Assembly (NCBI GenBank): GCA_930367205.1 | Contig: OV884015.1 | Coordinates: 79,313,341 to 79,377,340 of the forward strand | DNA length: 64,000 nucleotides | Reading direction: 5' to 3' | Source of the DNA: Acanthosoma haemorrhoidale | Taxonomy: Eukaryota; Arthropoda; Insecta; Hemiptera; Acanthosomatidae | Shown here: positions 33,939 through 46,479 of the stretch, piece after piece | Position numbering within the stretch: position 1 is the stretch's first letter | How the letters are laid out: every line of letters starts with the position of its first letter | Made by a program: the position numbers and the translations under genes | The notes under the pieces: generated by a model | The model's input: the letters and a program-made list of their open reading frames with translations, nothing else | What the model was told of the DNA's origin: nothing | Database searches by the model: none

Positions 33939-34828
33939 TAGGGTGTCCCAGAATTAACGCAAGATTTGATTTAACACAGTTTTTAGTATTTTTGTTGTTA
34001 TTTTTTTATTGAATTATGAAGTAAATATTATAGGTTTATTTACGGAATAACACATCGGGCAAATGGCCTCCATGACTTTGCTGGCACATACGCACTCTTT
34101 TGTCAAAATTTTCCATGACCATTTGGCATAAATGTGGTTGAATTTCGTTGATGCAGCGTTGAATTTCCTCTTTTGATGAACGGGTGGATGTGGCATTGTT
34201 GACATACACCTTTGACTTCAAATAACTCCAAAGAAATCTAAAGGTGTTAAATCACACGATCTAGAGGGCCGATTCTGATCACCGAAACGAGAGAGTATAC
34301 GACCTGGAAATCTCTCATGCAGTATTTGAATTGTTTCATGGGCTGTATGGCATGTGGTACCATCTTGTTGACACCACATATTGACTACATCAATATCATC
34401 CAATTTTGGCACAAATAACTGTGTTATCATGTCGCGATATCGAGCACCAGTTACTGCTTGACCTCATTTGACACTGCTTCGATATTGACATTTGAACGGC
34501 TTGTTTTTGGACGATCAGTGTGTTTAGTGTCTCCAACTGATCCTGTCTCCCTAAATTGTTCAATTAATCTCTTCACAGTTGATGCCACAGTCAAAACACT
34601 ATTCCGGCCGTATTTTGTATGAAATTTTCGAACTGTGGCCGCCAAACTTTTATTATTTTTGAGATAATGTTCAACGATAAAGACATTTTGTTCTATCGCG
34701 TAACGCTCCAATTTTACTAGCCCTAAACTTTCAGCTGTCAAAGTGTTTTTTTTTTTTAGGGTTGCCAGCACTTTATTGCACAAATGGCGGCCAATTCAAA
34801 TTTTGCGTTAATTCTGAGACACCCTTTA
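33939..34828 (-). mobile_element. DUF4817-type mariner-related transposon, internally deleted
   Basis: Ends are GGGTGTCCCAGAATTAACGC (33941) and, read inward from the right, GGGTGTCTCAGAATTAACGC (to 34824): more than 20 bp of inverted repeat with one mismatch. TA lies at 33939-33940 and, after two extra bases, at 34827-34828. About 0.89 kb against the larger size expected for intact relatives, because the middle of the transposase is missing. Confidence 0.85.
34017..34783 (-). pseudogene. DUF4817/IS630-Tc1-mariner transposase, deleted
   Basis: On the minus strand the N-terminal helix-turn-helix (about 110 aa, 34783-34451) has IEQNVFIVEHYLKNNKSL and LIEQFRETGSVGD, diagnostic of the DUF4817 family. 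The frame then jumps to the C-terminal catalytic part (34460-34218) with MWCQQDGTTCHTAHETI, RSCDLTPLDFF and, after a frameshift near 34220, SRGGHLPD-like SHGGHLPDVLFRK. The second D (QDG) and third D (TPLD) are present. The first D and its flanks are deleted near 34450. Not functional. Confidence 0.85.
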
Positions 34829-37800
34829 TTTACAACAGCATTTACTGCAATCACAAAGTAATAAATACAGATATCTTATGCTACATTGAAGCATATACGT
34901 TCCTTTCCTTTGGGGATTTATGTGAAGAGATGGTCCCTGATCTAAACTTCAGTTTCAGTATGCATGCTTACACCAAGTCTAATTTTAAATAGTTAATAAT
35001 GTATTATATACCTAGGGGGTTGCCTGCTTAAAAAATATACACATCTGTGTATTGTGAAATGGTTTATTAATAAACAAAATAAATGGTAATAAAAGAGTAA
35101 TTAAATGTAAATGCACACAATTGTTTCACTGGAGTGTACATTAATACATAAAGATCATATTACTCCAACGTTATATAAGTCTTCAAAGTCTAGTCATACT
35201 GAAGACTGACCCACGGTCATCTCAGCTCTGTCTGGAAGTGTACACGAACTTCTGAGATTGTAGAAAGGACGAAGTTCATTCGTAGGAAGACTGAAGCTCT
35301 GGTGCTTAGTGACTGCACGCCGTCCCTCCCTCTGCTCACGGGATATAGAGTACACGAGACTCTAAGAATCTTTTATATCGTAGCCTCTCGAAGAAGGGAG
35401 AGGTTCAGATGGTTTCAGGGTGGCCTCTGTTGTAAAATGCCACTGGGTCCTTGGGCAGCAGCTGTCGATGGCAATTAACAATTTTTTTTATTGCTCTGTT
35501 CTTGCCTAATTAAAAATTAAACTCAGGGTAAATCCCTTTTTCACAAAGTACTGAAATATTCAGGAGTTGCTCTTTGTCCACACTCCTTTTGTATAGATTT
35601 TGCTCTTTATTATTTCTATTTAATGTGAGATGAGGGGTTGATCACTCCAATGTATATACACAAGTTAATTATAATAAAAATGTGAACGAAAATGTAAAGG
35701 AAATAAAATACAATTATAACATCTAGCACATGTACAGCCCAATTTGTTTATTAAAACTGGTAGTTGTCAGGTGGAATGTTGCCAACAATTAGGTCGCAAT
35801 TGGAATTTAGAATATTCCAAAGATTTAGGAGGCCATGGAAATAGTAATATTGTCTATGGTTTTAGAAAGTTCAAGGCAGGAAGGCGTCATTAGACAGCCA
35901 ATGATAGTGCTTAGACATACGAGCCAGTTGTTACTACAATCAGTACGTAGTCAGTTAAGAACAATAGTGTTAATGAGCACAGCCAGTTATTAATCGGAAG
36001 TTTAAAAAGCTAATACCGATCATATTTGATAAAGTAAAAGAGTTACAATATAGAAGAGGAAAAATTCAAGAAGTGAATAAATAAATCATTTAAACAACAT
36101 TGGCTCGAAAACTTCCATTGAAAACAACTTTGTAGCTTTTAACAATCCTTATTTTTTAAAAATAATTATATTGAATAAAATATATTCAAATTTCCAATTG
36201 AAAGTTAGGAGATATTTAACTCCAATTTATTAAATAAATTTATCTTTGTCAAAAGTTTTTTTTTTTTTAAACTGATTTTAATTCACTTTATAAATTCAAA
36301 AATTGATATGTCAGTGCTATATATAAATTACGGGCGTGCAATGTGAAGATGACCATATTCATGTTACGAGTCAACACGATAGTCAGACGGCTAAAAAAAT
36401 CCTATTAAAATAAAATGGCCTTGAAAAGTAGTAAACACAATATTTTTGGCTCTCAAACCATTAATTTTTTGTAGTAACTTTGCATTTCTTATTTTGGCGT
36501 TACAGCAGATAAGGCGTCCGTAAAAATTGTGATTAAATCAGAACATTAAATCATAAAACAGCTACTAATGTTCTGAAATTCAAAAAATGAACGATCAACG
36601 TAACGGGTCGATCGTTCTTGATTACAATACAAACAAAAATACTTAGTAGTAGTAATACTCCGTATTATAATGTTTATTTTTTCTCTTGATTTTATTTACA
36701 TGGCTTGATCTCCAAAATACCACCTTTAAAACAAATAACAAATAACTATATTATTAGTATACTATATTAATAGCTATACTAATACAAATAACAATTTTAA
36801 ATAGCTAAAATTGTGAAAAATGAATAACATTTATATTTTCTTTTATACCTATTACTTTAATTTTTTGATTTTGATTTTCAATTCTTATAGTGCTACCGTT
36901 CTTCACCATGGGTAAAATGTCAGAACTTTAAATATTCTGAGCTGGGGCTTGAAAAATCTTAAAAGTTTGTGAAATCATCATCAATCATTTAGTAATTTTT
37001 AAAAAACTCTCTCGTGGTCCGGAAAGTATCTGTTGAAACTGTTTATTTACTTTCTGTGTCCTGTAATTGTATATATACTAAAATAAGTTTACTTCAAAAT
37101 CGGCATGAAGATTAGAGAAAGCTATTTCCAACTTCCTTGGTGGTTTTGACGTCCCAGAATGGATTTTCCTTAATTTTTTCCCTAATCGGAGGTCATCGCG
37201 GAAAAATATTTACTACATGTTATAAACGCGGAGTAAAATACTCAAAATGCCTTTATGAACGACATCCCTTTGTTTTTTGGCTATTAATAAATGTTTTACA
37301 ATACAAGCGATCCCTAAATTTCACTGAATGAGTATAAACTATTGATATTTTTCTCACTCAGTCGATGACCTATCTTGATTTCTCAGACATCTCTCTTGTC
37401 ATTCTTCTTGCATTTCTAAGGATTCATACGAAGTAAGATTTGGGTGAATATATGAATCTTCATCACTTATTCAAATTTTCTTTTGAATGTTCTTTTCAAA
37501 AAATTGTTATTTTATATTTTTTTAACCCAACCACGAGATCCGTTTCCCAGATGGGATTTCCTCGTGGGTCTCGCTCGCGGATGTCCTATTATTTTCATAA
37601 TTTTTACTCTTTCTCACGAAATGTATATTTCCACTACGAAAACTTTCTGACCCATATATGCTAATTAAATTAGATTTTAGTTTTTGAATTAACTATATGA
37701 AATGTCAAACGGAATAGAATCGTATTTTTTCTTCTTTTTTTTATATTAACTCCATACAAATCAACATTAAGCACCCAGTCAATCTCGCAAATATATTGAG

Positions 37801-38459
37801 TAGGCCCGCCTTGGATGATTTTAGATAAGACAAGATATAAGTCTTTAGTTTGTTCGAATTAGTAGTTATACATACTTTGTGTTCCTTTGCTCTTCATAGT
37901 GATTTTGAGAATATTTGATTTAGACCTCTAAGAACAAGAACCCAAAGAGGATTTGTGGAAACTAGGGTTGATGGTGAAGTTACAATGCAACCTAGTGAAA
38001 ATGTCCAGGAACGAAGAGCGTGTCTGATAAGTGCCGGTATAGATAACTAAAAGAAGTGATGAATGGTAGAGATGAAGAATTCAGCAATTTGTCGGTTAGA
38101 AATGTCATAGCCTACATGTGATGTAATCAAAAGTTTTGGTTAAAATTAATTGTTGAAAAGTATTAAGGAAACAATTAAAAAGTGATTATGAAGAGTTCGT
38201 ATGTTTGCTAAGGAGAGATGTGATGTTTTCGCCCCAAAGTATTGTTTCATTACTTGTTTAAACTGTGAAAACCTTCATTCAAGATGTGATACTCAATTGC
38301 ATCGTGATGGCCATTGTTGGAAATATATAGTGGATGTTGAGTTGAGGTATACTTATTGGCACGTCTCTATGCGAAGTGTGAAAGTAGTCCGGTTTTGTAG
38401 GAGTTTAAATTGTTAATAACGGATTTCTCATCTAAAATACCTGAGGCTTAGTCAACAAC
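34829..38459. other. Long AT-rich stretch
   Basis: No credible gene in 3.6 kb. About 35140-35480 is GC-richer with GGTTTCAGGGTGGCCTC. AACATTGGCTCGAAAACTT at 36098 superficially resembles an LTR end plus primer binding site, but no partner LTR or pol was found. Short frames at 37.1-37.7 and 38.2-38.4 kb have no domain. Confidence 0.4.
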
Positions 38460-38860
38460 AGTACAGTGATTGCAAGTTGACATACCCATGGTCGGTTTGT
38501 TGTGTGTTGCCCGAAAACCGCACACATGTAGAGACACACACGGAAGGAATGTCCGGACGAATACTCGGCGGAGAGGAATGCCGACATAGACGTATGTTGT
38601 TGCGACTTCAATAAGGGTTAAGGGGGGTGGGCGCTGGAGAAATGAGCGGTCAGTATTGGACCGGCCCATGGTCAACCCTTCTTCTCTCTAACTCAATCAT
38701 TCCCCGGTGGAATGGACAACACAATATTGCCCCCTAAACACCCGGCTCGTTTACCAATCAACCTCCTCTATCTTGTGAGTGTCTGGAGGGGCTGGTTGAC
38801 AGCACCAATAAACTACACAGTTCTCAGGGTCCCCGCTCGTTTAGAGATTGTTCATCACGT
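38460..38860. other. GC-richer island
   Basis: Balanced to GC-rich, containing CCCCCTAAACACCCGG and GGAGGGGCTGGTTGAC. No frame with a domain. Confidence 0.35.
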
Positions 38861-39795
38861 CGCTTACAATGAAATCTAAGCATGTGTATGGTCATTGTAG
38901 TGGTGGAGTTTTCTAAAACAAAATGTATCCTACTACTAGATTAGCATTTTTTCATAATTAAATAAATGTGGTGTAATGGTTAGCTACAGACAGGCCGACA
39001 CAAAAGTGAAAACAAAACGGTTTCATAAAATGTAATGATAAAGACATCGACGAACCCCTAAACAAATGCACTTCATCTCATTTTTTTTTATTTAAACACC
39101 AAACACCACGTCAATGCCTTTTATTACACGGTTTTAATAAAGTTGTGTTTGACGTTTGAAAAACAAACAATATAAATTAGGTATTACGGATTGGGACGAC
39201 GAAATGTTTGATTCGAGACCCTATTAAATGTGTTGGGAATTGTTTTTATAATCAAGTAATCAATTAACTAGGTGATCAAACATAAACTCAACATGAAAGC
39301 CGAAACGTCTGATTCTGAAAAAAAACACCAACTTAGAATATTAACACGCACCAAAATAATAAGTAAGTTAAATAATTTCGTGGATTAATCCTAATGGATT
39401 AGGTAAAGTGAACAAAAAAACTAAATCAGGTAAGCCAAGAGGTAAGACTGTAGAATATTTAGTAAACAAACAAGAAGTACTTCTCTTCCTAAACAATAGA
39501 TGCATACTGGACACTAATAATGCTGTAACATTGGCCAAACCAAAAATATAAGTTATTTCTTAAAAAAATTCCTTGAATGTAATAGAGGGTATTAAAAACA
39601 GTACTCCAAAATGTCATTAACAGTCAACAGTCCGACTCACACAATGGCCTGATGCAGACGCAGTATGTTGTGCATTCATTAACCTAAGCCAATCTCCCGA
39701 CGAACTCTTCAATTCATTTATGTACTCACAGCTAACAATCATCTCAAAATATAATGGTATCTTAGGCGTTTTAAAATTAGTAAAGGCGAAAGATT
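38861..39795. other. AT-rich intergenic DNA
   Basis: Nothing recognised. Confidence 0.4.
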
Positions 39796-39866
39796 GTAAT
39801 TGTATATAATGATGTAATTTAAAGTATATAATGTGTAAATTTAAAGGGGCTATGAAGAAAAAAAAA
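39796..39866 (+). mobile_element. Retroelement 3' tail, family B, short copy
   Basis: GTGTAAATTTAAAGGGGCTA followed by TGAAGAAAAAAAAA matches the terminal 70 bp of the 1500-1754 copy. Strongly 5'-truncated. Confidence 0.6.
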
Positions 39867-40049
39867 CCTAATACCTAAGAGACAATAAATGGAAAATATT
39901 TCATAGGGTATATTAAAAAAAAAAGGGAGAAGAGTAATCATGTAATGTACGTTACGTAGGAGCTGATATCTGAAATAGAAACAGTTCTCTCATGCTCGAA
40001 CACGTAGGGATCAGCCAATCACGTACAGTTATAATGTTCATTTTGTCAA

Positions 40050-40480
40050 TATTAGAAAGTAGGGGCCCTCGGCCGACACATATCGGAACGCCGCGATGGG
40101 CAACGAGCGTAATATGCTGCGGTCTGTTGCGCTTGCGCTTACCCATGTTGGCCGCGTTGCCGTGAACTTTAGCCAGGACGGTCTCTGTAGAACAATTTCG
40201 AAATGTGTTTCTAGGGCTGCGGCACCATCCTCTTCTGGGGCGTGTGTTTCACAAAAGGCCCCTTTCGTGTCTCTCTCTCCCCCCCCCCCTGACGCCGACG
40301 TCTTTCGAAACTTTTACATATCACTCGCCCGCCTCCCCCTGGGCCGATTGTACAACTCTCACGGGGGTGAAGGATGTCCGTGAGGAGCATCTTCAACTCG
40401 GGGGATCGATTAGTATCAGTAAGATCGCCTTGATCTTCTCTCCTCGTATCATGCTCCATTTAACAGCTTTTGTTCTCCTT
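40050..40480. other. GC- and CpG-richer island
   Basis: CpG-rich (GGCCCTCGGCCGAC, GGCCGCGTTGCCG), with a C homopolymer near 40280-40290. Overlapping frames on both strands have no domain. Promoter or regulatory island possible. Confidence 0.35.
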
Positions 40481-41429
40481 CTATAGGATAACTATCATTA
40501 TCGGGAATCAAAAATTGTATCAATACATAGCATTTTAACAGTGCTTATAACTTCAGTAAGTAACGTAATGTTAATTTTTTGCGAGGAAAAGCCTCATAAG
40601 CCAAATCCACTTAACTTCATCAGTCTGTGAAGCTTTCTATAAACAAGATACTAATTGGTTTGGAGGAGGCCACGAACCCACCTCTGGAGTTTCAGGAATG
40701 ATATGTATTGTAAATTGTATGCACTCCACGCGCTCAATGTACCTCTTGATTGATATCCTAAGTTTTTAAGAATCATTTTTTCATTATTAAAACACATATT
40801 TAAAAGTAGTTTCTTTAACAGACCTTATTGGCGGAATTGTACACGAAAATTTCTCAGAACAGCTGTTTCATTTATATATTAACAATAATAGTTAAGCTTG
40901 ATTAATTTCCTAAGTAGTTAAGGACCATTTCTATTAATATACACATTAATTTTTTAAGCGATTGATGATGTACAAAGGAATTTGAAACAGCTGTTTGTTT
41001 AAATATTTATTAAAAAATTGTCATTTATCTGAATTTTTTTTTATTATAGTCCACTAAACGCCCAACATATTATACACTTCCTTCATCAACAATCTGATAT
41101 ATTTCATTTGAAGCTCTAAACAAAGCACGTTTTGTAAGAAAACAATTATGCAAAATTAACTGATTATTAACGCGTCTACTTTTAATTTTACACTAATAGG
41201 AGCTCGTCAAACTAATATCCAAGTATAATTTAAAAAAAAATTATTATAAAGTATTATATATTGTTTCTCTTTATCTTGCTTAGTAAGCATTTATTTATAA
41301 GCATATGTTGTGTCGGTGCTAGTTTGTGCATTTTCACAGCTAGTGTTTCTCATATAGTCATGTGAATGAAGTGTGTTATTATTAATTGTTACGGATAAAG
41401 TTCGTCTCTTACGTGTTCATTAAACAGAC
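40481..41429. other. AT-rich intergenic DNA
   Basis: Nothing recognised. Confidence 0.4.
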
Positions 41430-41710
41430 ATTTCAGTAATCCAATACTGTGAGGGGGGGTTGTTGTAAGGAGGGGGGGACAGGTGATCAGCAGCTGTAGG
41501 TGGGAGGGGGTGGTGAAAGACAGGCAGAGTCGATCCCCGGCAGAATCGAGAAACCGTTAATTGACTATCGATTTTTGGCCAAGGGTAGAAAACAGAAGGC
41601 ACTCCTGTTGACGTGACACGGCCAATCTGCCCCCGCCACATGTGCCGTCTTACCCACCCCCTTCCACATCCTCCCAAACCCGCCTTGGCAACTATTTTCG
41701 CACGGGCTAT
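41430..41710. other. G-rich island
   Basis: Two G7-8 runs and further GGG/GGGGG runs within about 65 bp (41451-41515) give weak quadruplex potential on the plus strand. CAGGTGATCAGCAGCTGTAG contains two E-box-like words. No credible frame. Confidence 0.35.
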
Positions 41711-42202
41711 TTGAACTTAACTGAAGTGCATACGGATCATTAATTAATTAGAAATTAATTACAAAGATCATACAAAGCAATGTTGAATTCACAGTTAGCA
41801 ATGAAATGTGATATGAATCGGTCCGGGATATTAAAATGATGATCAGAAAAAAAAATCATGTAATTCTAAAAATTCGGTACAGGTTTTTCGGAGAGTGTCC
41901 TGTACAACAAACTGTCAGTCGCAAACAGTCCCCTACGGGGAGGGTTGGGCCGGAGGGATGAGCGGTTTAAATCTCTATATGATTAGTACCGTTTGTGGAA
42001 TGGTATAATTAAATACTTAATCTTACGTCTCACCACAAGATTGTATTTATTCATCAATACCGTTTTCAACATTATTCGTTTCTATGGAGTCGGAGAGTGA
42101 AGCTGTAAGAGTAAGAGAACCTAGTTGGAAGTCTATACCAATATAAATAGGTTTTTCTCACCATCAATTGGTAACTGAAGATGTCAGCTTTGAGCTATTT
42201 TA
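41711..42202. other. AT-rich intergenic DNA
   Basis: A short GC-richer patch at 41925-41965, otherwise nothing. Confidence 0.4.
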
Positions 42203-42727
42203 TTGCTGAATAAATACCATATTGTGGAGAGACGGACGGTTTATTATTTAAGGTACAAACTCAATTTTTGTTTTCACAAACTAGTAATTTTAGCAAAAAG
42301 TACTGTATATAAATACTTAACGGCAGAAGAGGTTCAAAATCCCATTTTTTTGAAGATCATTTTTCAACTATACTACTTCGCATATTTATTTTCGTTACAA
42401 ATTAATTATCTTATAATAGCCCAGCTAACGATTATGACATTTGTTAGGAATCAGCTTGATAGTTCTGGTACTATACATGATCCATTCTACAGTATCAGAT
42501 CTGAGTGCATTCAAATAGGAGACATCAATTTTTATGTCCTATTTGATCATTTCGATTATATGATACTTAAGAATAATGGTGTAGTCTCTGAAATTGCTAG
42601 ACCTGAGAGATATTTATTAATCTTTATTTTGTTATTTATAGAATTTTATTATTGTTATTTATATAATTGTATTATTGTTAAATTATATTATATAATATTT
42701 ATTATGTTAGGAGTGTTTATCTTGTAG
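42203..42727 (+). CDS. AT-rich open frame, probably not a gene
   Basis: 174 codons open from a TTG (first ATG is about 77 codons in). Composition is dominated by Ile, Leu, Tyr and Phe, as expected of random AT-rich DNA, and no domain, signal peptide or splice context is visible. It is reported only because it is the longest unexplained frame outside the LTR element. The hydrophobic C-terminal 40 residues could mimic a membrane segment by composition alone. Confidence 0.1.
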   Translation: MLNKYHIVERRTVYYLRYKLNFCFHKLVILAKSTVYKYLTAEEVQNPIFLKIIFQLYYFAYLFSLQINYLIIAQLTIMTFVRNQLDSSGTIHDPFYSIRSECIQIGDINFYVLFDHFDYMILKNNGVVSEIARPERYLLIFILLFIEFYYCYLYNCIIVKLYYIIFIMLGVFIL

Positions 42728-42959
42728 ATAGCTTGAAAGTATATTAATCATTTACATGTTTAATAGTTGCTTTACATATTGCTCCAAGTAATTAATTAAC
42801 ATTAATTACTCTTGGAATAATACTTTAAAAAGGGACTACATTAGATCATTAAGGTCACGTACTACTACGCATTAGGTAGTGGTGCTTTCTACTGTTTTAT
42901 TGGAATATTAGGAGTACCCAATACTGCCAAGTCTGAAGGGAGAGGTCATAGAATTTCAC

Positions 42960-43025
42960 TCGTGCAGGGCAGCTCAGTTGGTAAAAGCCCCGGCTAGTCC
43001 CGGTTTTAAGCCTCGATCCTACCAG
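42960..43025 (+). mobile_element. tRNA-derived SINE head, remnant
   Basis: GCAGCTCAGTTGGTAAAAG matches a tRNA A-box region and GGTTTTAAGCCTCGATCC a degraded B box about 33 bp downstream. Not foldable as a tRNA. The DNA that follows may be the SINE body, since GAGCGTCTGCGGCTCTC, a family C word, lies at about 43263. Confidence 0.5.
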
Positions 43026-43530
43026 TATATTCAGTTTATGGCTATTACTTGTGATTGGATGAGCCAACCAGTCCTAGACCTTATACTCTCAAGATTTTCC
43101 AAATCCCACAAAAACCTATCCACTCATCCAATTAGTCTTGTCAACTACTTATCCAGTAAGACTCACCCAGTGCTCCTCATCGCCTAAGGCGGTGGTGGCC
43201 TCGAAATCTATTGAAAACCTAGATGTTTGTCATGTAGTTCTGGCTATAGACATCAGTACCCTGAGCGTCTGCGGCTCTCTAATCCTGTCTAAATTTTTAC
43301 ACCTATGTTACTTAAACGTTCAAAAGTTTTGAAAAGCTGTTAGCTACGATATTAAAAGCGGGCTCAAACCGCAGTTTTCAAGAATAGAGTATGAGATCTC
43401 TAGTAATTTTTTCAACAAAATACAAAAACTGATTTGAATATATTCTAAATCATTCAAATTATATACCACCAGTGGTGGAAAGAAATAGGTTTTTCTCATA
43501 GAAAAATATAAATAAAGACATTTTTTTAAG
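43026..43530. other. Intergenic DNA, possible SINE body
   Basis: CTCCTCATCGCCTAAGGCG and GAGCGTCTGCGGCTCTC fall in the first half. The link to family C is short but exact over about 15 bp. Confidence 0.3.
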
Positions 43531-43534
43531 TAGG

Positions 43535-43595
43535 TAAGGAGCAGGGAGAGAAGGGAGGAGAAGGAGGATAGGAGAGGAGGGAAGAGAAGATTGGA
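43535..43595 (+). repeat. Purine-rich GGA/GAGA tract
   Basis: About 60 bp of nearly pure purine (GAGAAGGGAGGAGAAGGAGG...). Confidence 0.8.
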
Positions 43596-43699
43596 GCTGT
43601 GACAGTTATGGATGCCGCATTGCATCACTATGCAAATACCGGCCTCTAGGGTGATGGATAGGCTCACTGCCGGCACCTCTTTTAATTAAATCTTGTAAT

Positions 43700-43890
43700 T
43701 GTTTCAAACCTTTTACTGGCCCCAACCCGGTTTGTCTTCTCTTGGGGGCCGTTTTGTCGTTTTTCTTGCTAGCCCCCCCCCCCAGCTGTAGGGGAGACTT
43801 CCTCAGTCACGCCGCCTATTTCACTTAGTAGTGTAGTCACTCAGCGTTAATGGCCTCAAAGCTTTAAAACACGCCGTTCAGGATCCCTTA
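43700..43890. other. GC-richer island
   Basis: Contains a C homopolymer near 43773-43783, GCGTTAATGGCCTC with a TTAATGG homeodomain-type word near 43845, and GGGGAGACTTCCTCAGTCAC. No frame. Confidence 0.35.
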
Positions 43891-45339
43891 ATATTATATC
43901 CTTCAGGTAGTATCAATGATTTGTTTTGGGCGATTTTTATGCTAAGTATGTTTATCGGTGGGTATGCTGACAACTTTATCTTGACTTCAAAGAATATCGC
44001 TCCCACTACAACTTGAAGTAAGCTCACCTACGAGAAATCCAATAATGCTTGCTGAGTACCGTACATTCCTGACTGCCCAACAAAGAAAGAACCCGACTAT
44101 CAGAATTTAAAATACTCGAATGGAATAAATCAAATCCATTGAAATTCATAAAATTCATCTTACTTTGTATCTTCGAGTCGTTCTGATAATCCGGCACGAT
44201 AATTTGATGAACGCTTAATGGTGCTTTAGTGCAATCCACGCAGTTTGGTCTTTAGACGTTGAGAAGGTGACGACTCAACTAAGATAGTTAAGCCTTACTT
44301 TCGGTGTTACACATGCTCTGTTGTCATTTTCGGCTGGTAAGTACTATTCCTTGACAGGTACTAATCCTCATTCCATCGCCGTGCCAATGTTATAATACTG
44401 ACTGTTATTTTTTTATTTTATGGCATCTGAAATCATTTCATGTCAAACTTCGATCGGTAGCTGCACAATTTTACCAAGTTTTCTGTTTTCACCTTCAGGT
44501 GTATGCTGTAAGTAAATTTTCAAGAATTTAATCGACATGGTTGTAACAGCTCTAGGCTCTGAAGACAGCCTCCTTTGGTCTGATAGGGACCGAACTATCA
44601 AGGTTCTCCGTCATCAATAGAACCCAAAGACTAAGAATAGAAAATGGGTCAAAATATCTACGTGCCTCCATGTTTAATGAGTTTTTGTTTTTTCAGATGT
44701 TATTTATCTCATCTACGTCTTAGTTTCACGTTCTGGTTTTCTCAGATATTTTCTCAGATCGTGATGAGCAAGGTGTCAAATTGACGGTATCGAAATTCTG
44801 ACTGAATACTTAATGTACACCGGAAGTCCTAATTATGCTGAAAATAAAATTTTTGTCCAATCCTGATCAACAAACGAATAAATAAATTCAACTATACATC
44901 GAAAATTCATTATTTTTTTTTGTTATATCCTGGTTTTATATTTAATTATTTGCCTGTTACTATTCTTTTAGTCTTAACGATTCTTGTAAGGTTAAATTGG
45001 CTGTTTAGGGTAACCAAAACACAGCCTAAATGGCAAAACTGTGTACATATCTCCCAATACCCGAATTTACTTTCATGCAAGCAGCGGACACACAGAATAA
45101 TTCAAGAATAAATATGAACAAATTGACTTTTATCAACATCCTTGGACTTCATAGTTTATAAATGATGTCAAGAAACCCTTGTTACTTATCTAAGAATAGG
45201 CGATACAAGATCGACGCATTCACCAAACGCCAACTGTAATACATAGGTAAAACCGTAATTGCAGACAGCCTAAGTATCATGCTAGGCAACTGAACAGTGT
45301 AACGGAATTAACGATTAACAAAATCACACATATCGCACA
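43891..45339. other. AT-rich intergenic DNA
   Basis: Nothing recognised. Confidence 0.4.
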
Positions 45340-45540
45340 ATATGATTCAAAATGTGAGCCCCATCACTATTTTTATACACATATAGACATATCATTTAAC
45401 AAATCCAAATCACAAAGAAAAAATATTAAAAATTGCATAAATTTTAGCCATGCTACACGACATATAATGTCATATTGTAAATAGATGCATCTATATAGAA
45501 TCTATATTGACTTGTATAATTTAAAAAAAAATAAAAATAA
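45340..45540 (+). mobile_element. Retroelement 3' tail, family B, divergent copy
   Basis: GTGAGCCCCATCAC, ACGACATATAATGTCATA, GTAAATAGATGCATC and an A-rich end at about 45523-45560, in the order seen at 1500-1754. Confidence 0.55.
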
Positions 45541-46000
45541 AAGAAAAGTAATAAAAAAAATTAGTAAAAATATTTGAGAAAAACTCATCTATATGCACAA
45601 ATAACTGTAAGTACAAATTGATTGTTGGCTAAAGTAACATTTGATATCGCGTGCTATAATAACTATGACCTGCCTCTTCCTTTTGCACGTTGCCAATACT
45701 TCCAAGGGTCCCTCCTGTTCAATAACGTCATGACTAAAAAATCTATATTATAGTATATAGTATATTATACCTTTTTCTTATTTTATGTTTGAACAAATCG
45801 TTGATGAGATATATTCTTAATTTGAGGCGTTTAGTTTTTTATTACTACCTATTTTTTTCTCTTTCTATGTGGTTTATTGTTTCATTTTTCTTAGCCAGAG
45901 CTGTTTTTATTTATTATAGCATGGTCATTATTTAATGTATGTACTGATGGTATCATAGGATAAGTGCCCCTTCCATCCACCAGCAATACTTCTTTGGATC
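45541..46000. other. AT-rich intergenic DNA
   Basis: Nothing recognised. Confidence 0.35.
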
Positions 46001-46079
46001 GTACTTTAATAAAAAGCATCCTTACCTTTACAATCTCATTTAATTTAGTGCATATATCAAAACCAATAATACTAGATTC

Positions 46080-46195
46080 AGCCCTTCTTCCAGATCTGCT
46101 TCCTTTGACCGTTATTTTCCTATGCCACAATCCCTTGGAACTCTATCCCCATCAATTTTCGTCGTTTATTAATACTCCCAATCTTTAAATTTAGA
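46080..46195 (+). pseudogene. CR1-like LINE ORF2 C-terminus, fragment 1
   Basis: Plus-strand remnant, frameshifted, reading SASFDRYF and then, one base out of frame, WNSIPINFRRLLILPIFKFR. This is the extreme C-terminal motif of CR1- and Jockey-like ORF2 proteins (RSF-VP--WNSLP--IR-S-SL--FK-RL). Homologous to 53347-53480 and 60180-60252. Confidence 0.6.
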
Positions 46196-46479
46196 TTTCA
46201 CCAGTTGATTATCACAATTATAGTCCTTTTTAATTATTATCTTCTTTCCTATTTTAGCAAACTTAATGCTTTCCCCCCCCCCTTGCAATAGTTCCTATAT
46301 TTTTTTATTTGCAATTGTCAGTGATCTTCATTCTCCTCTACTCACTTATGGTTTTGTTTCAATATTTGGCTGTTCTCGCTGTATTCTAACGGAATAATCT
46401 CCCAGAATATGTTTTTTAATTCCAATTATTTCTCTTTGAGTATTTAGTATTTATTTGTTCGCTTGTGCAGGGACGCACA

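Noticed and set aside
36090..36125. LTR end followed by a TGG-type primer binding site
   Set aside because: No matching second LTR, no polypurine tract and no pol nearby. The resemblance is only a few bases.
38201..38416. 71-codon Cys/His-containing frame as a zinc finger
   Set aside because: Cys and His spacing fits no known finger and the flanks are not coding.
41451..41515. G-quadruplex promoter element
   Set aside because: G runs are present but loops are long and irregular. Mentioned only as weak potential.
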